A DNA stretch of 64,000 bases from Pelobium manganitolerans (lineage in GTDB: Bacteria > Bacteroidota > Bacteroidia > Sphingobacteriales > Sphingobacteriaceae): assembly GCF_003609575.1 (NCBI RefSeq), contig NZ_MBTA01000004.1, forward strand, positions 1 to 64,000. Direction: 5' to 3'. Every line of letters begins with the position of its first letter. Positions within the stretch are counted from its first letter, which is position 1. Of this stretch, positions 22,808 through 34,275 are shown one piece after another. The position numbers and the translations under genes are program-made. The notes under the pieces were generated by a model. The model was not told the DNA's origin. It made no database searches and saw only the letters and a list, made by a program, of their open reading frames with translations.

Positions 22808-23809
22808 TTAGCCCCGGGCAAAGTAGCGTATGGTGTCTTTTTTATCTTCGGCCAATTGTGTTTTAAGTTGTTCTAAACTGTCAAAACGTATGTCGTGGCG
22901 GATGAAGTGCAAAAAATTAAGCTGAATGTTTTGATGGTAAATATCCTCGTTGAAATCAAAAATATTGACTTCTATGTTCCGGCTCATCCCGTTAATTGTG
23001 GGGCGATGGCCAATGTAGGCCATACCCTGGTAGTGTGGGTGGCTGCCTGCTTTTTTAGCGTTTGCCGGATGGTAAGGGTCATTTACTTGCTGATTTTTGT
23101 TTCTGTTGCCTAATAATTCTACGGTGACGGCGTATATGCCATCGGCCGGAATCAGTTTGTAGTTTTCTTCGATAAATAAATTGGCTGTTGGATAGCCCAG
23201 CGTACGCCCAATTTGGTCGCCCCTAACTACCTTACCCGATAAGGTAAAAGGATGTCCCATTAATTCTAAGGCAGTGCCAACATCGCCCACGTTTAAAGCA
23301 TTACGGATGCGGGTAGAAGAAACTGCGGCATCTTTTACATCTTCTTCTGCAATTTCTTTTACAGTATAATTATATGTTGCAGAAAACTGCTTTAGTTCGT
23401 TTAACCCCCCGGCGCGGTCTTTCCCAAAGCGGTGATCGTAACCAATTACCATCGTTTTTAGTCCAATTTGCTCAACCAAAACGTTTTTGATGTACGCTTC
23501 TGGTGTTTGGTTTGAGAAATCTCGGGTAAACGGAGTAATGATGAGATGATCCACGCCTAAATGGTCCAATATTTCGGCCTTTTCGGCCATGGTGTTAATC
23601 ATCTTCAGCGCATGATTTTCGGGATTCAAAATCATCCGCGGATGCGGAAAAAATGTTAGAACAACTGTTTCTCCTTTAATCAGCTTTGCGCAATCTGTAA
23701 GTTCTTTGATGATTTGCTGGTGGCCTAAATGCACGCCATCAAATGTGCCGATGGTTACCGCCGCGTTTTCTAAGCGGGTAAAATCGTTGATGTGATGATA
23801 GACTTGCAT
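22808..23809 (-). CDS. ribF: Bifunctional riboflavin kinase/FAD synthetase
   Basis: The 333-residue enzyme phosphorylates riboflavin to FMN and adenylates FMN to FAD. The N-terminal nucleotidyltransferase has GTFDGVHLGH at residues 21-30, and the C-terminal kinase has RGDQIGRTLGYPTANLF near residues 196-212. An insertion of about 18 residues (NRNKNQQVNDPYHPANAKKA) in the kinase domain is longer than in most relatives. It follows truB by 14 bp. Confidence 0.96.
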   Translation of the reverse strand: MQVYHHINDFTRLENAAVTIGTFDGVHLGHQQIIKELTDCAKLIKGETVVLTFFPHPRMILNPENHALKMINTMAEKAEILDHLGVDHLIITPFTRDFSNQTPEAYIKNVLVEQIGLKTMVIGYDHRFGKDRAGGLNELKQFSATYNYTVKEIAEEDVKDAAVSSTRIRNALNVGDVGTALELMGHPFTLSGKVVRGDQIGRTLGYPTANLFIEENYKLIPADGIYAVTVELLGNRNKNQQVNDPYHPANAKKAGSHPHYQGMAYIGHRPTINGMSRNIEVNIFDFNEDIYHQNIQLNFLHFIRHDIRFDSLEQLKTQLAEDKKDTIRYFARG

Positions 23810-23823
23810 GGCAATCGCAACTT

Positions 23824-24552
23824 TTAACTAAAGTTTTCTTCGGTTTTGATAGTGCGGATGTGGTTAACCAGCTCCATTATCTCAAACGCATTATCTACTT
23901 TAAAATTACCGCTTCGGGTCCTTCTTAATTTTTTAAGATAAGCGCCCACACCTAAGGTTTCGCCAAAATCATTTGCCAGCGAGCGGATATAAGTGCCTTT
24001 ACTGCAAACCACCCTAAAATCAACTTCAGGCAACTCAATCCGCGTAAGTTCAAATTCGGTAATATTTACTTGCCTAGCTTTTAAAGCCACTTCTTCGCCA
24101 CGGCGCGCTTTTAAATACAAACGTTCACCGTCGACTTTTATGGCCGAGTGGGCTGGCGGAAACTGAGAAATTTGGCCGATAAAATTTTGGCAGTGTGCTT
24201 TTAAGGTTTCTTCTGCTAAGTGCGAAACATCTGGTCCGGGTATCACCTCTGTTTCCAAATCATAAGACGGCGTGGTTGCGCCTAAAACAATTGTTCCTGT
24301 GTATTCTTTTTCTTCTGCTTGGAAAGTGTCAATTTGTTTGGTGAGCTTGCCGGTGCAGATAATGAGCAAGCCCGTTGCAAGCGGGTCCAATGTGCCGGCA
24401 TGGCCAACTTTGATTTTTAACGGTTTTAAAGAATTACGCAACTTGCCAACCACGTCAAAAGATGTCCACTTGTAAGGTTTATTAATCAATAGCACTTCGC
24501 CAGCGCTAAAATTAAATTTCGGGAAAATTTTATCTTGCTCGCCCTGTTCCAT
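23824..24552 (-). CDS. truB: tRNA pseudouridine-55 synthase TruB
   Basis: The 242-residue enzyme makes pseudouridine 55 in the T-loop of tRNA. The catalytic Asp56 is in KVGHAGTLDPLATGLLI, followed by YTGTIVLG and VVCSKGTYIRSLANDFG. It has the short bacterial form with no long C-terminal extension. It lies 3 bp after uppP and in front of ribF, a common order in Bacteroidota. Confidence 0.96.
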   Translation of the reverse strand: MEQGEQDKIFPKFNFSAGEVLLINKPYKWTSFDVVGKLRNSLKPLKIKVGHAGTLDPLATGLLIICTGKLTKQIDTFQAEEKEYTGTIVLGATTPSYDLETEVIPGPDVSHLAEETLKAHCQNFIGQISQFPPAHSAIKVDGERLYLKARRGEEVALKARQVNITEFELTRIELPEVDFRVVCSKGTYIRSLANDFGETLGVGAYLKKLRRTRSGNFKVDNAFEIMELVNHIRTIKTEENFS

Positions 24553-24555
24553 TCA

Positions 24556-25350
24556 CTAAATTACTTTCAGGCTATATCCCGAGAGCACCATTATTACTAA
24601 AATGGTCCCAACAATGATACGGTAAATGCCGAATACACGAAAGCCGTGTTTACTAAGGTAGTCTATAAAAGTTTTAATGGCTAGCAAGGCCACAAAGAAG
24701 CCGATTACGTTACCTATCAGCAGTAGGTTAATTTCTTGCGAGTTGATGACGTGGCCGTCTTTATAAAAGTCGTACAGTTTTTTTGCGGTGGCCGCAAACA
24801 TGGTTGGGACGGCTAAAAAGAAAGAAAACTCGGCCGCGGCCTTGCGTGTTAACTTTTTGGCCATTCCGCCAACTATGGAAGCACCCGAGCGCGAAACGCC
24901 GGGAATCATCGCAATACATTGGAAAACGCCAATTTTTAAAGCGGTTAAATAACTGATTTCATCCGTATCGTCAATAGTGCCTTTATTAAACCATTTATCT
25001 ACAAACAGCAAAATAATACCGCCTAATACTAAAGAGATGCCCACGGTTAATGGGCTTTCTAAAAGCTCGTCTATTTTATCGCTAAAAAGCAAACCGAAAA
25101 TTACCGCCGGAATAAAGGCTACAAACAGTTTAAAATAAAAGTGAACAGACCTAAAAAAGCGCTTGTAGTACAAAACCACCACAGAAAGTATAGTGCCCAG
25201 TTGTATGGCAACGGTAAAAAGTTTCACAAAATTGTCCGACTGGATGCCCATCAACGATGAAGCAATAATCATATGTCCGGTAGATGAAACTGGCAAAAAC
25301 TCTGTAAGGCCTTCTATTATGGCCAGTACAATAACCTCAAAAATATTCAT
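24556..25350 (-). CDS. uppP: Undecaprenyl-diphosphatase UppP (BacA)
   Basis: The 264-residue integral membrane enzyme recycles the lipid carrier of wall synthesis. Both family motifs are present: [14 protein letters not shown] at residues 13-26 and [15 protein letters not shown] near residue 147. Eight or so hydrophobic helices are visible. The gene sits between DUF3098 and truB. Confidence 0.96.
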   Translation of the reverse strand: MNIFEVIVLAIIEGLTEFLPVSSTGHMIIASSLMGIQSDNFVKLFTVAIQLGTILSVVVLYYKRFFRSVHFYFKLFVAFIPAVIFGLLFSDKIDELLESPLTVGISLVLGGIILLFVDKWFNKGTIDDTDEISYLTALKIGVFQCIAMIPGVSRSGASIVGGMAKKLTRKAAAEFSFFLAVPTMFAATAKKLYDFYKDGHVINSQEINLLLIGNVIGFFVALLAIKTFIDYLSKHGFRVFGIYRIIVGTILVIMVLSGYSLKVI

Positions 25351-25355
25351 CTAAA

Positions 25356-25583
25356 TTATTCTGCCGATCGTTTCTTTAATATTGCGAAGAAGCCCAAAGC
25401 AAAACCGCCTATTACAACAATTGGGGCAAGTACAATTTTGCGGAAACTGTAAATGTCGGTTTCGCCGCTCATTAAAGCAAAGCCAATAAAAACAACGGCA
25501 ATGCTGGCAATCATTAAAATGTAGTTTTGTTTCTGAAAAACAAACTGCACGTTATTGTTAGGGTTAACAGGTTTTTGTGCCAT
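25356..25583 (-). CDS. DUF3098 membrane protein
   Basis: The 75-residue protein has two hydrophobic helices (about 19-38 and 52-70) separated by GETDIYSFRKIVLAP, typical of DUF3098. This small Bacteroidetes family almost always sits between ftsX and uppP, as here. Function is unknown; a link to division or envelope synthesis is inferred from context. Confidence 0.88.
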   Translation of the reverse strand: MAQKPVNPNNNVQFVFQKQNYILMIASIAVVFIGFALMSGETDIYSFRKIVLAPIVVIGGFALGFFAILKKRSAE

Positions 25584-25586
25584 TTA

Positions 25587-26465
25587 TTAACGGTATAAAT
25601 CGTAAACTTTCAATTTTAAATATTTGGTGACAGCGAAATAAGTGCTTAAGCCCGAAATTAATATTCCAACACCAATAACGCCTAAAAACACCAGTCCAAA
25701 CTCGTAGTAATTGGTTAAGATAACCAGCTCAGGAATTTGTTGTTGGGCAAAGTAAAGCGTAAGCACCAGTAAAATTACTGCAATTAACCCGGCTATAAAG
25801 CCATGCAAAATACCGTAATTGATAAACGGACGTCTGATGAAACTGCGCGTAGCACCCACCAATTGCATACTCTTAATTAAGAAACGTTGCGAATAAATGG
25901 CCAAACGAATAGTGTTGTTAATTAAGCCAACGGCAATAATCAGCAATACAAAGCCAAACCCTAAAATTACTATAGAAATAGTTTTGATGTTTTGATTGAT
26001 CATATCTACCAAAGATTTTTGATAGCGGACCTCATTAATCATTGGGTTTTTACGCAGGTTTTTGCTTAAAATCTCGATGCTTTCGTTATTCGCATAATCA
26101 GCCTTCATGTACACATCAATGGTAGAAAGCAAGGGGTTGTAGCCTAAAAATTTGATAAAATCTTCACCTAAATCTTTGGTAAGGTTGCGTGCCGCTATCT
26201 CTTTGCTAATGTACTGCGTAGATTTTACGTAGTTGTTTTTCTCGATTTGCTTTTGTAGCTGTAAAATATCTACTTCCTTAGTGCCTTCGTTTATAATTAC
26301 GTTTAGCACGATGTTTTCTTTCACGTAATTAGAAAGCTTGCGCCCGTGAACAATGATGAGGCCCAATAAACCTACCATCAACAATACCAATGAAATGCTG
26401 ATTACCGTAGAAACATAAATGGTTTTAGTTTTTTTGGATGCTCGGCTGTCTTCAAATTCTTCCAT
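25587..26465 (-). CDS. ftsX: Cell division protein FtsX (permease-like)
   Basis: The 292-residue protein has an N-terminal membrane helix (about 19-40), a periplasmic domain with ANRNLTKDLGEDFIKFLGYNP-type sequence, and three C-terminal helices. This is the FtsX fold. With FtsE, which is not in the window, it controls peptidoglycan hydrolases at the septum. It is the first gene of the leftward ftsX-DUF3098-uppP-truB-ribF-DUF2157 series; the genes are 3-22 bp apart, so they are likely one operon. Confidence 0.93.
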   Translation of the reverse strand: MEEFEDSRASKKTKTIYVSTVISISLVLLMVGLLGLIIVHGRKLSNYVKENIVLNVIINEGTKEVDILQLQKQIEKNNYVKSTQYISKEIAARNLTKDLGEDFIKFLGYNPLLSTIDVYMKADYANNESIEILSKNLRKNPMINEVRYQKSLVDMINQNIKTISIVILGFGFVLLIIAVGLINNTIRLAIYSQRFLIKSMQLVGATRSFIRRPFINYGILHGFIAGLIAVILLVLTLYFAQQQIPELVILTNYYEFGLVFLGVIGVGILISGLSTYFAVTKYLKLKVYDLYR

Positions 26466-26744
26466 AAAACGGGTTGATTAGTTTGCGAAAATAATAAACC
26501 TAATTTTAATATAAGCATTGTAGCCATATTTAACAATTTTTTACAACCGGAGTGGGTTAGTTTATTCACTTTCAAACAAGCTTTTAGTTGAGAGGTTGTT
26601 TAACCTAAAAGCTAAAAACAACTACCGAGGTAAACAGTTTTTTGCATAGTATTTCAATTGAAAAATTACTGCGTCAGAAATAAAGGTTTGGCATTGTGCT
26701 TGTTTTGAGGAACACATCTATTAACATCTATAAATAAAAACACC

Positions 26745-27281
26745 ATGGCAACAACAAAAAAAACAGCAAACCTGACAGAGGAAATGAAAAATTCGGAAAT
26801 GCACCAGTTTTTCTTGGATGAATTGAAAGATATTTACTGGGCCGAAACGCATTTGGCAAAATCGCTTCCGAAGATGAAAAAAGCAGCAACCAGCGATGAG
26901 TTAGCCAAAGCTTTTGACAAACACACCAAAGAAACCGAACAGCACATTGAAACTTTGGAACAGGTTTTTGAGCTTTTAGAAGAAAAAGCAAAAGGGAAAA
27001 AATGCGATGCAATGGAAGGCTTGCTTTCCGAGGCCGAAGAAATCATTAGCGATACCGATAAAGGTACTTCAGTGAGAGATGCCGGGTTAATTTTAGCTGC
27101 CCAAAAAGTAGAGCACTACGAAATTGCAACTTACGGTACCTTGCGCGTATTTGCTAAAACAATGGGACATAAAGAAGTTTATGACCTTTTAAGTAAAACC
27201 TTAGAGAACGAGAAAGCAACAGACGTAGCGTTAACAAAAATTGCCGAGGGCTTTGTAAACAAAGAAGCCGCAGCAGAATAG
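26745..27281 (+). CDS. Ferritin-like DUF892 (YciE-like) protein
   Basis: The 178-residue helical protein starts with FFLDELKDIYWAETHL and contains HTKETEQHIETLEQVF and QKVEHYEIATYGTLR, the glutamate/histidine pattern of the DUF892 ferritin-like family. A di-metal site in a four-helix bundle is expected. Relatives are linked to stress responses. It starts with a strong AT-rich leader and ends in a terminator. Confidence 0.92.
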   Translation: MATTKKTANLTEEMKNSEMHQFFLDELKDIYWAETHLAKSLPKMKKAATSDELAKAFDKHTKETEQHIETLEQVFELLEEKAKGKKCDAMEGLLSEAEEIISDTDKGTSVRDAGLILAAQKVEHYEIATYGTLRVFAKTMGHKEVYDLLSKTLENEKATDVALTKIAEGFVNKEAAAE

Positions 27282-27305
27282 TTTGTTTTACCTATGAAAA
27301 ACGTG

Positions 27306-27335
27306 GCCGGCTTCAGTTGAGGCCGGCTTTTTTTT
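27306..27335 (+). terminator. Terminator of the DUF892 gene
   Basis: GCCGGC (27306-27311) pairs with GCCGGC (27322-27327), extended by TCA/TGA inside, followed by eight T residues. Confidence 0.8.
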
Positions 27336-27357
27336 GTAAATATAAATTTAATAGATC

Positions 27358-27771
27358 ATGGAAAAATTGTATACCGCGGTGGTAACCGCAAAAGGTGGAA
27401 GAGATGGCCATATTCGCTCTTCGGACGGTGTAATTGATATGGATATGCGCAAACCAAAAGCGATGGGAGGCGAAGAAGGATATGCAAACCCCGAATTGTT
27501 ATTTGCCGGCGCTTGGGGCAGTTGCTATTTAGGCGCTTTGGGGAGTGTAGGCAAAAGAGATGGCGTGGATGTGAGCAGTGCTACTGCCGAAGTCCACATC
27601 AGTTTTAACCAAGAAGGCGAGAGCAGTTTTCAGCTATCTGCAGAGCTTCGGGTACATATCCCCGGTGTAGATTTAGAAAAGGCACAAAAGCTGGCCGATA
27701 CCGCACATAAAGGTTGTCCTTACTCAAAAGCAACCCGAAATAATATTGATACGGTGATTAAGGCGGTGTAA
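27358..27771 (+). CDS. Organic hydroperoxide resistance protein (Ohr/OsmC family)
   Basis: The 137-residue protein has the two redox cysteines of the Ohr type: FAGAWGSCYLGAL (near residue 58) and HKGCPYSKATRNN (near residue 122). Ohr reduces organic hydroperoxides using lipoyl or thiol partners. It begins with MEKLYTAVVTAKGGRDGHIR, the usual Ohr N-terminus. It follows the DUF892 stress gene but has its own start after a terminator. Confidence 0.93.
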   Translation: MEKLYTAVVTAKGGRDGHIRSSDGVIDMDMRKPKAMGGEEGYANPELLFAGAWGSCYLGALGSVGKRDGVDVSSATAEVHISFNQEGESSFQLSAELRVHIPGVDLEKAQKLADTAHKGCPYSKATRNNIDTVIKAV

Positions 27772-27787
27772 ACGCTAACATTTGAGT

Positions 27788-27890
27788 ACCAACGCATTTA
27801 TAATTGTTCCGTTTAAGGAAATTAATTATCGATTTTTATGTCTTTTATAAAATGTATCCTTAGATTTGGCATTTTATAAAATGCGTTGGT
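27788..27890. repeat. Inverted repeat with an internal palindrome upstream of gnd
   Basis: ACCAACGCATTTATA (27788-27802) is nearly the reverse complement of 27875-27890, with one bulge. Inside the right arm lies a perfect 16-bp palindrome GCATTTTATAAAATGC (27869-27884). It lies in the spacer before gnd, which starts 53 bp later. It could be a small inverted-repeat element or a regulatory structure. Confidence 0.5.
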
Positions 27891-27942
27891 TAATTAGTCA
27901 ACAGCTAAGCATCCGTAATAAATTGTCAATCCAAAATAAATA

Positions 27943-29397
27943 ATGAAAGCAGTATCTGATATTGGCGTAATTGGTATCGCCGTAATGGGCGAGAACTTAA
28001 TTTTAAACATGGAAAGCAAAGGCTTTCATGTAAGTGCTTTTAACCGTACCGTTGATAAGGTGGAAAACTTTGTTGCCGGCCGTGCAAAAGGCAAAAACAT
28101 TTATGGCGCACACTCTTTAGAAGATTTTGTGGCATCGCTAAAAAGCCCACGTAAAGTAATGTTGATGGTGAAAGCAGGCAAACCTGTTGATGCTTTTATT
28201 GATCTGTTAGTTCCTCTACTTTCTCCGGGCGATATCATTATTGATGGCGGCAACTCGCATTTCCCAGACACCGAACGACGTGTGAAATACGTAGAAAGCA
28301 AAGGTCTTTTATTTATTGGTACCGGAGTTTCGGGTGGCGAAGAAGGTGCTTTGTTGGGTCCGTCTATCATGCCGGGCGGTTCTAAAGCAGCCTGGCCGGC
28401 AGTAAAGCCAATTTTCCAAGGTATTGCGGCTAAAGTTGATGACGGCTCTCCTTGTTGCGATTGGGTAGGCGATGGCGGTGCGGGCCATTTTGTGAAAATG
28501 GTTCACAACGGTATAGAGTACGGCGATATGCAGCTGATCAACGAGGTGTATCAGATTATGAAAGACGTTTTAAAAATGTCTGCGGATGAGATGCACCAAG
28601 TTTTTAAAGAATGGAATGAGGGCGAATTGGATAGCTACCTGATTGAGATTACCAGAGATATTTTAGCTTTCAGAGATGAAGACGGACAACCATTGGTAGA
28701 TAAAATTTTAGATACTGCCATGCAAAAAGGTACCGGTAAATGGACGGGTACAGTTGCTTTAGAATTAGGCATTCCGCTGACGTTGATTACCGAATCTGTG
28801 TTTTCTAGATGTTTATCTGCTTTGAAGGACGAGCGTGTTGCTGCTTCTAAAATTTTAAGCGGACCAACTCCTTCTTTCTCTGGTGATAAACAAGCCATGT
28901 TGAACGATTTGCGCGATGCGCTTTACGCCGCGAAAGTGGTTTCTTATGCACAAGGTTACCAAATGATGAAAGCTGCGGCTGCAGAGTACGGCTGGAACTT
29001 GAATTACGGTGCTATTGCATTGATGTGGAGAGGCGGCTGTATCATCAGATCCAAATTCTTAGGAAACATTAAAGAAGCTTTTGATAAAAACCCAGATTTA
29101 GCCAACTTATTGCTAGATCCGTTTTTTGCAGAAAAAATGATTGCGCACCAAGCAGGTTGGAGACGTGTTATCGCCGCGGCTGTGATGGACGGTATTCCAA
29201 CGCCATGCTTAAGTGCAGGTTTAAACTTTTACGATGGTTACCGCACAGAGCGCTTGCCAGCAAATTTACTACAAGCGCAACGCGATTACTTTGGTGCGCA
29301 CACTTACGAGCGTATTGACAAACCAAGAGGTCAGTTTTTCCATACCAACTGGACCGGTAGAGGAGGCGAAACCGCGTCAACTACATACGAGGTTTAA
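27943..29397 (+). CDS. gnd: 6-phosphogluconate dehydrogenase (decarboxylating)
   Basis: The 484-residue enzyme oxidises 6-phosphogluconate to ribulose 5-phosphate in the pentose phosphate pathway. The NAD(P) motif is GVIGIAVMGENL near residue 7. The active site shows GGEEGALLGPSIMPGG and KMVHNGIEYGDMQLI with Lys185. The C-terminal helical domain and RGGQFFHTNWTGRGG-like end (RGQFFHTNWTG) are complete. It is the long form, as in E. coli. A bidirectional terminator follows. Confidence 0.97.
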   Translation: MKAVSDIGVIGIAVMGENLILNMESKGFHVSAFNRTVDKVENFVAGRAKGKNIYGAHSLEDFVASLKSPRKVMLMVKAGKPVDAFIDLLVPLLSPGDIIIDGGNSHFPDTERRVKYVESKGLLFIGTGVSGGEEGALLGPSIMPGGSKAAWPAVKPIFQGIAAKVDDGSPCCDWVGDGGAGHFVKMVHNGIEYGDMQLINEVYQIMKDVLKMSADEMHQVFKEWNEGELDSYLIEITRDILAFRDEDGQPLVDKILDTAMQKGTGKWTGTVALELGIPLTLITESVFSRCLSALKDERVAASKILSGPTPSFSGDKQAMLNDLRDALYAAKVVSYAQGYQMMKAAAAEYGWNLNYGAIALMWRGGCIIRSKFLGNIKEAFDKNPDLANLLLDPFFAEKMIAHQAGWRRVIAAAVMDGIPTPCLSAGLNFYDGYRTERLPANLLQAQRDYFGAHTYERIDKPRGQFFHTNWTGRGGETASTTYEV

Positions 29398-29411
29398 TAA
29401 TAACTTTCAAT

Positions 29412-29451
29412 AAAAAAAGGCTTCCCGAATATTTTTCGGGAAGCCTTTTTT
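29412..29451. terminator. Bidirectional terminator between gnd and the SGNH gene
   Basis: A 17-bp stem AAAAAAAGGCTTCCCGAA/TTCGGGAAGCCTTTTTTT with a short loop serves both convergent genes. Confidence 0.9.
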
Positions 29452-29468
29452 TATGCACTCAGCTCCGC

Positions 29469-30797
29469 TTATGGGAATTTTACGGCACGATAATCTGCTA
29501 TTGGTGCCAATGGAATTGTTGAGCCATATTTAGCATTAATTGCTTTTATAAATTCATTAGCTACAATAGCATAGCCTTTTGGCGTTAAATGCACGCCGTC
29601 TAAAGAAAAAGCGTTTCCGGTAATAAAAGCCGAACTGATGTTTACCCCGTCAATAAATACGCCGGTGTAGCTTTGTCCGTTGTCTGTGTGCTTAACATTT
29701 AAAGTATTTAAAAATGTATAAGCATCAAAAACAGCTAAACTTTTTGCATTTGCGATGGATTTAATGGTAGCGTTGTAGCTGTTTACATAATCTCTTACCG
29801 TAGCAATTTCGGTTTTATCCAAAACATATTTAGATTCTATCGGGTTTAAAGGATGCAAACCGTAAGGGATTTGTGCGGCGTTAGGTTTGCCGAATAAGCC
29901 GGTAGAGTTAAAGGTTAAGGTAATTAAATCTTCGTCGGTAGCTGCGCGTGGGCCTGTTGCTGTTTGAATGTAAATTGCCTGCGCCGCTGGGTTAACCTTT
30001 TTGGCACCCGCCAACAAAGCCGCTACCGTAACAGTATTTAAAAACGGAATAGCAGAAACATCAGGAATGGTTGCCACTGCGCCCTTTGCGCCGTTTGCCG
30101 TTAATTTTGCAATTAGGGCATTGTATAAACCTGCAAACTGATCTTTCGGTGTTAGCGCGTCGCCAACGCCACCGCTGGTGGCATAACCCAAAGCATCATT
30201 GTTGCCCAACCAATTGGTAAAAAATGTGAAAGGTTTAGCAGTTGCAAAATCTAGATAGGTAGTGCTGTTTGTTCCTGCTTCTCCGGGAAGTAATCTTTCA
30301 AAATAACCATTTAAGTTCCCGTACTGAGCATAAGTAATCTGCTGCAATTTTATACCCGGTACACCGAAGTTGTTAATGTCTCCGCTGTATTTTTTGTATA
30401 AGGTGACACTGCCAAATCCAGGCGCGTTAAAAGTTCCTCTAACGGCTGTTTTATCGGTTACGGGCACTAAATTTGGGGTGCCATCGGCATTAAAGCCTGC
30501 AAACTTTAAATAACCCGAGCCGTTGCTTTCAGCCTCGTTGAAAAGTGGCTGCTTAAACTCGCCACCGCCCACGCTTTTCATTTGTTTAGCAATTATACTC
30601 GGGTAAGAGTTTTGTTGCCCTTCTAAATACAAGCCATTATCGGCATAGCCAGCGGTGAGTGAATTTCCTAAAGCAATGTAGTGCGAAAAATCTGCACTGC
30701 CGTTGCTAGCCGTAGGTACCTCAATGTCTGTTTTGCACGCGGAAAAAGACAGTATTAGCGCTGCCAGTAAAAGTTTATAAAGATTAAATTTTTTCAT
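29469..30797 (-). CDS. SGNH/GDSL hydrolase lipoprotein
   Basis: The 442-residue protein has a lipoprotein signal (MKKFNLYKLLLAALILSFSA, then Cys21). The SGNH blocks are visible: block I HYIALGNSLTAGYA with Ser46, block III GNNDALGY and block V DGVHLTPKGYAIVANEF. It is probably an esterase or lipase on the outer membrane surface. It follows a FadL-type porin on the same strand (62 bp), a pairing that suggests the ester product may be taken up by the porin. Confidence 0.88.
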   Translation of the reverse strand: MKKFNLYKLLLAALILSFSACKTDIEVPTASNGSADFSHYIALGNSLTAGYADNGLYLEGQQNSYPSIIAKQMKSVGGGEFKQPLFNEAESNGSGYLKFAGFNADGTPNLVPVTDKTAVRGTFNAPGFGSVTLYKKYSGDINNFGVPGIKLQQITYAQYGNLNGYFERLLPGEAGTNSTTYLDFATAKPFTFFTNWLGNNDALGYATSGGVGDALTPKDQFAGLYNALIAKLTANGAKGAVATIPDVSAIPFLNTVTVAALLAGAKKVNPAAQAIYIQTATGPRAATDEDLITLTFNSTGLFGKPNAAQIPYGLHPLNPIESKYVLDKTEIATVRDYVNSYNATIKSIANAKSLAVFDAYTFLNTLNVKHTDNGQSYTGVFIDGVNISSAFITGNAFSLDGVHLTPKGYAIVANEFIKAINAKYGSTIPLAPIADYRAVKFP

Positions 30798-30859
30798 CTT
30801 CTTAATATTTTAGTTTTACAAAACCATCAAATCCTAATGACCAATAAGGCCTATATTTA

Positions 30860-32080
30860 TTAAAATTTATAAGATAAGCCGATTCCCGGAATGTACACAT
30901 GGGTTTTAAACGTACCGGATAAGCCAGTTTCTAAGTTGGTTTGTTTACGCTCATGCACAGCCTCATAAAGGAAAGATAGGTCCACCACAAATTTCTTGGA
31001 AACGTTATAACCCAAACCTGCAGAAGCAATAAAGCGATTGGCGTCCGGCGCCTCCGGCGTCACATAACCATCTTTAACTGGTGTAAACGCGTAACCCACG
31101 CCCGCTCTTAATGCTAACTTTTCGGTTTGTTGTTGGTTTACGCCCAATTTAATATTGGCGCCGTCGCTATAGTTTCTTGGAGATTTCGTATCTGCAACCC
31201 GGGTGTTGTTATCATAATCAAATGATAAATTTTTGTAAACACTCCAGTGTATCCAGTTTACATCTAAAGCCAAAGTTGTTTTTGGCGACGGATAAAATCC
31301 GAAGCCAATGCCGGTTGTTGCTGGCAAAGGCAGCTCCGAGTCGAACTTGGTGGGCAGCGTTGCTGCCGGGATACTCGCTGGAAACTCGAATATGGCGTCG
31401 CCACCTTTTAGTTTAGTAACTACTTTTGAGCGGTGGGTTACCCCGATGGTAATTCCGGATAAGGTTTTAAAGTACACGCCGGCGTTCCAGCCGTAACCTT
31501 CGCCAGTTCCTTTGAGCGTGGCTTTGCTGTCTTGCCCGTTGCTTTGGCTAATAGGCACTGCTTTTTTAAGCTCCACCTCGCCGTGGTTGTACACAAAACC
31601 GGCGCCCAAAGAAATGTTATCTGTAAGTTTCACCGAAACCGTAGGCTGAATGTAAATGGCCTTTAAGTCCAAAGAAATTAGAGCATAACGCCCGGACCAC
31701 TGATCTCCCCAGTTTACCAAGCCGCCAAAGGGCGTGTATGCGCCTATCCCAATTTTGTACTTTCCAGATTTTGGTCCCCACACCGCGTAAGCTTCAAAAG
31801 GCGGGGCAATTTCGTTTTTGTTGTTTTCTACCGTTGTTGAGCCGTCTTGTAAAAAGGCCGATTTAAACATAAGTGGACTAACACCTAAGTTAATCTCGTT
31901 ATCCTTTAGCATCGCCATGGCTCCGGGGTTAAAAAATAAAGTGGCGCCATCCATGGCAGTGCCCACACCCGCACCAGCCATCCCAATTTGTTTTTGCCCC
32001 TGCAAGTTTACTTGGAAACCTTGGGCAAAAATGGTAGCAGGCATAACTATGCACGCTCCAAGTAGCAATTTTCTAATCAT
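30860..32080 (-). CDS. FadL/OmpP1-type outer-membrane porin
   Basis: The 406-residue protein has a signal peptide and then GFQVNLQGQKQIGMAGAGVG and NPGAMAMLKDNEI, matching the OmpP1/FadL/TodX family of 14-stranded barrels that import long-chain fatty acids and other hydrophobic molecules. The C-terminus ends in an aromatic residue (GIGLSYKF), as barrels do. It is upstream of the SGNH lipoprotein on the same strand. Confidence 0.9.
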   Translation of the reverse strand: MIRKLLLGACIVMPATIFAQGFQVNLQGQKQIGMAGAGVGTAMDGATLFFNPGAMAMLKDNEINLGVSPLMFKSAFLQDGSTTVENNKNEIAPPFEAYAVWGPKSGKYKIGIGAYTPFGGLVNWGDQWSGRYALISLDLKAIYIQPTVSVKLTDNISLGAGFVYNHGEVELKKAVPISQSNGQDSKATLKGTGEGYGWNAGVYFKTLSGITIGVTHRSKVVTKLKGGDAIFEFPASIPAATLPTKFDSELPLPATTGIGFGFYPSPKTTLALDVNWIHWSVYKNLSFDYDNNTRVADTKSPRNYSDGANIKLGVNQQQTEKLALRAGVGYAFTPVKDGYVTPEAPDANRFIASAGLGYNVSKKFVVDLSFLYEAVHERKQTNLETGLSGTFKTHVYIPGIGLSYKF

Positions 32081-33916
<1,836 letters not shown>

Positions 33917-33998
33917 TTTAGAAGTGAGAAGTTAGATGTGAGGTGTGATAAGGAGCTGAATAGGTCTCCAATCTCATATCTCGCATCTCAAATCTAAA
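33917..33998. repeat. Imperfect hairpin of repeated words, atpD-atpC spacer
   Basis: The left arm (33917-33942) pairs with 33973-33998 at about 20 of 26 positions. The arms are made of variants of TGAGA(t/a)(a/g)TGAGA and ATCTCA. Similar constructions with other words are at 47188-47250 and 49523-49673. Confidence 0.6.
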
Positions 33999-34002
33999 AA
34001 TA

Positions 34003-34251
34003 ATGAATTTAGAAATATTAACACCAGACAAAAAAGTCTTTGAAGGAGAAGTAACTTCGGTTACAGTGCCGGGCGCACAAGGCTCTTTTGAGATTTTAAA
34101 TAACCACGCGCCAATTATCTCCACCTTAGAAAACGGCAAAGTGGTAGTTAGGGCAAGCGGTCGTGAGCAAAGTTTTTACACTTACGGAGGAGTTGTAGAG
34201 GTGATAGACAATAAAGTAATTGTTTTAGCCGAAGGTGTTAAAGAAAACTAG
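34003..34251 (+). CDS. atpC: F-type ATP synthase subunit epsilon
   Basis: The 82-residue protein is the beta-sandwich part of epsilon: MNLEILTPDKKVFEGEVTSV, TVPGAQGSFEILNNHAPIIS and SFYTYGGVVEVIDNKVIVLA. The C-terminal two-helix regulatory hairpin of longer epsilons is absent, as is usual in this phylum. It follows atpD and ends with a terminator. Confidence 0.95.
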   Translation: MNLEILTPDKKVFEGEVTSVTVPGAQGSFEILNNHAPIISTLENGKVVVRASGREQSFYTYGGVVEVIDNKVIVLAEGVKEN

Positions 34252-34275
34252 AACTTTTCGAGTTCTAAAAAAAGG

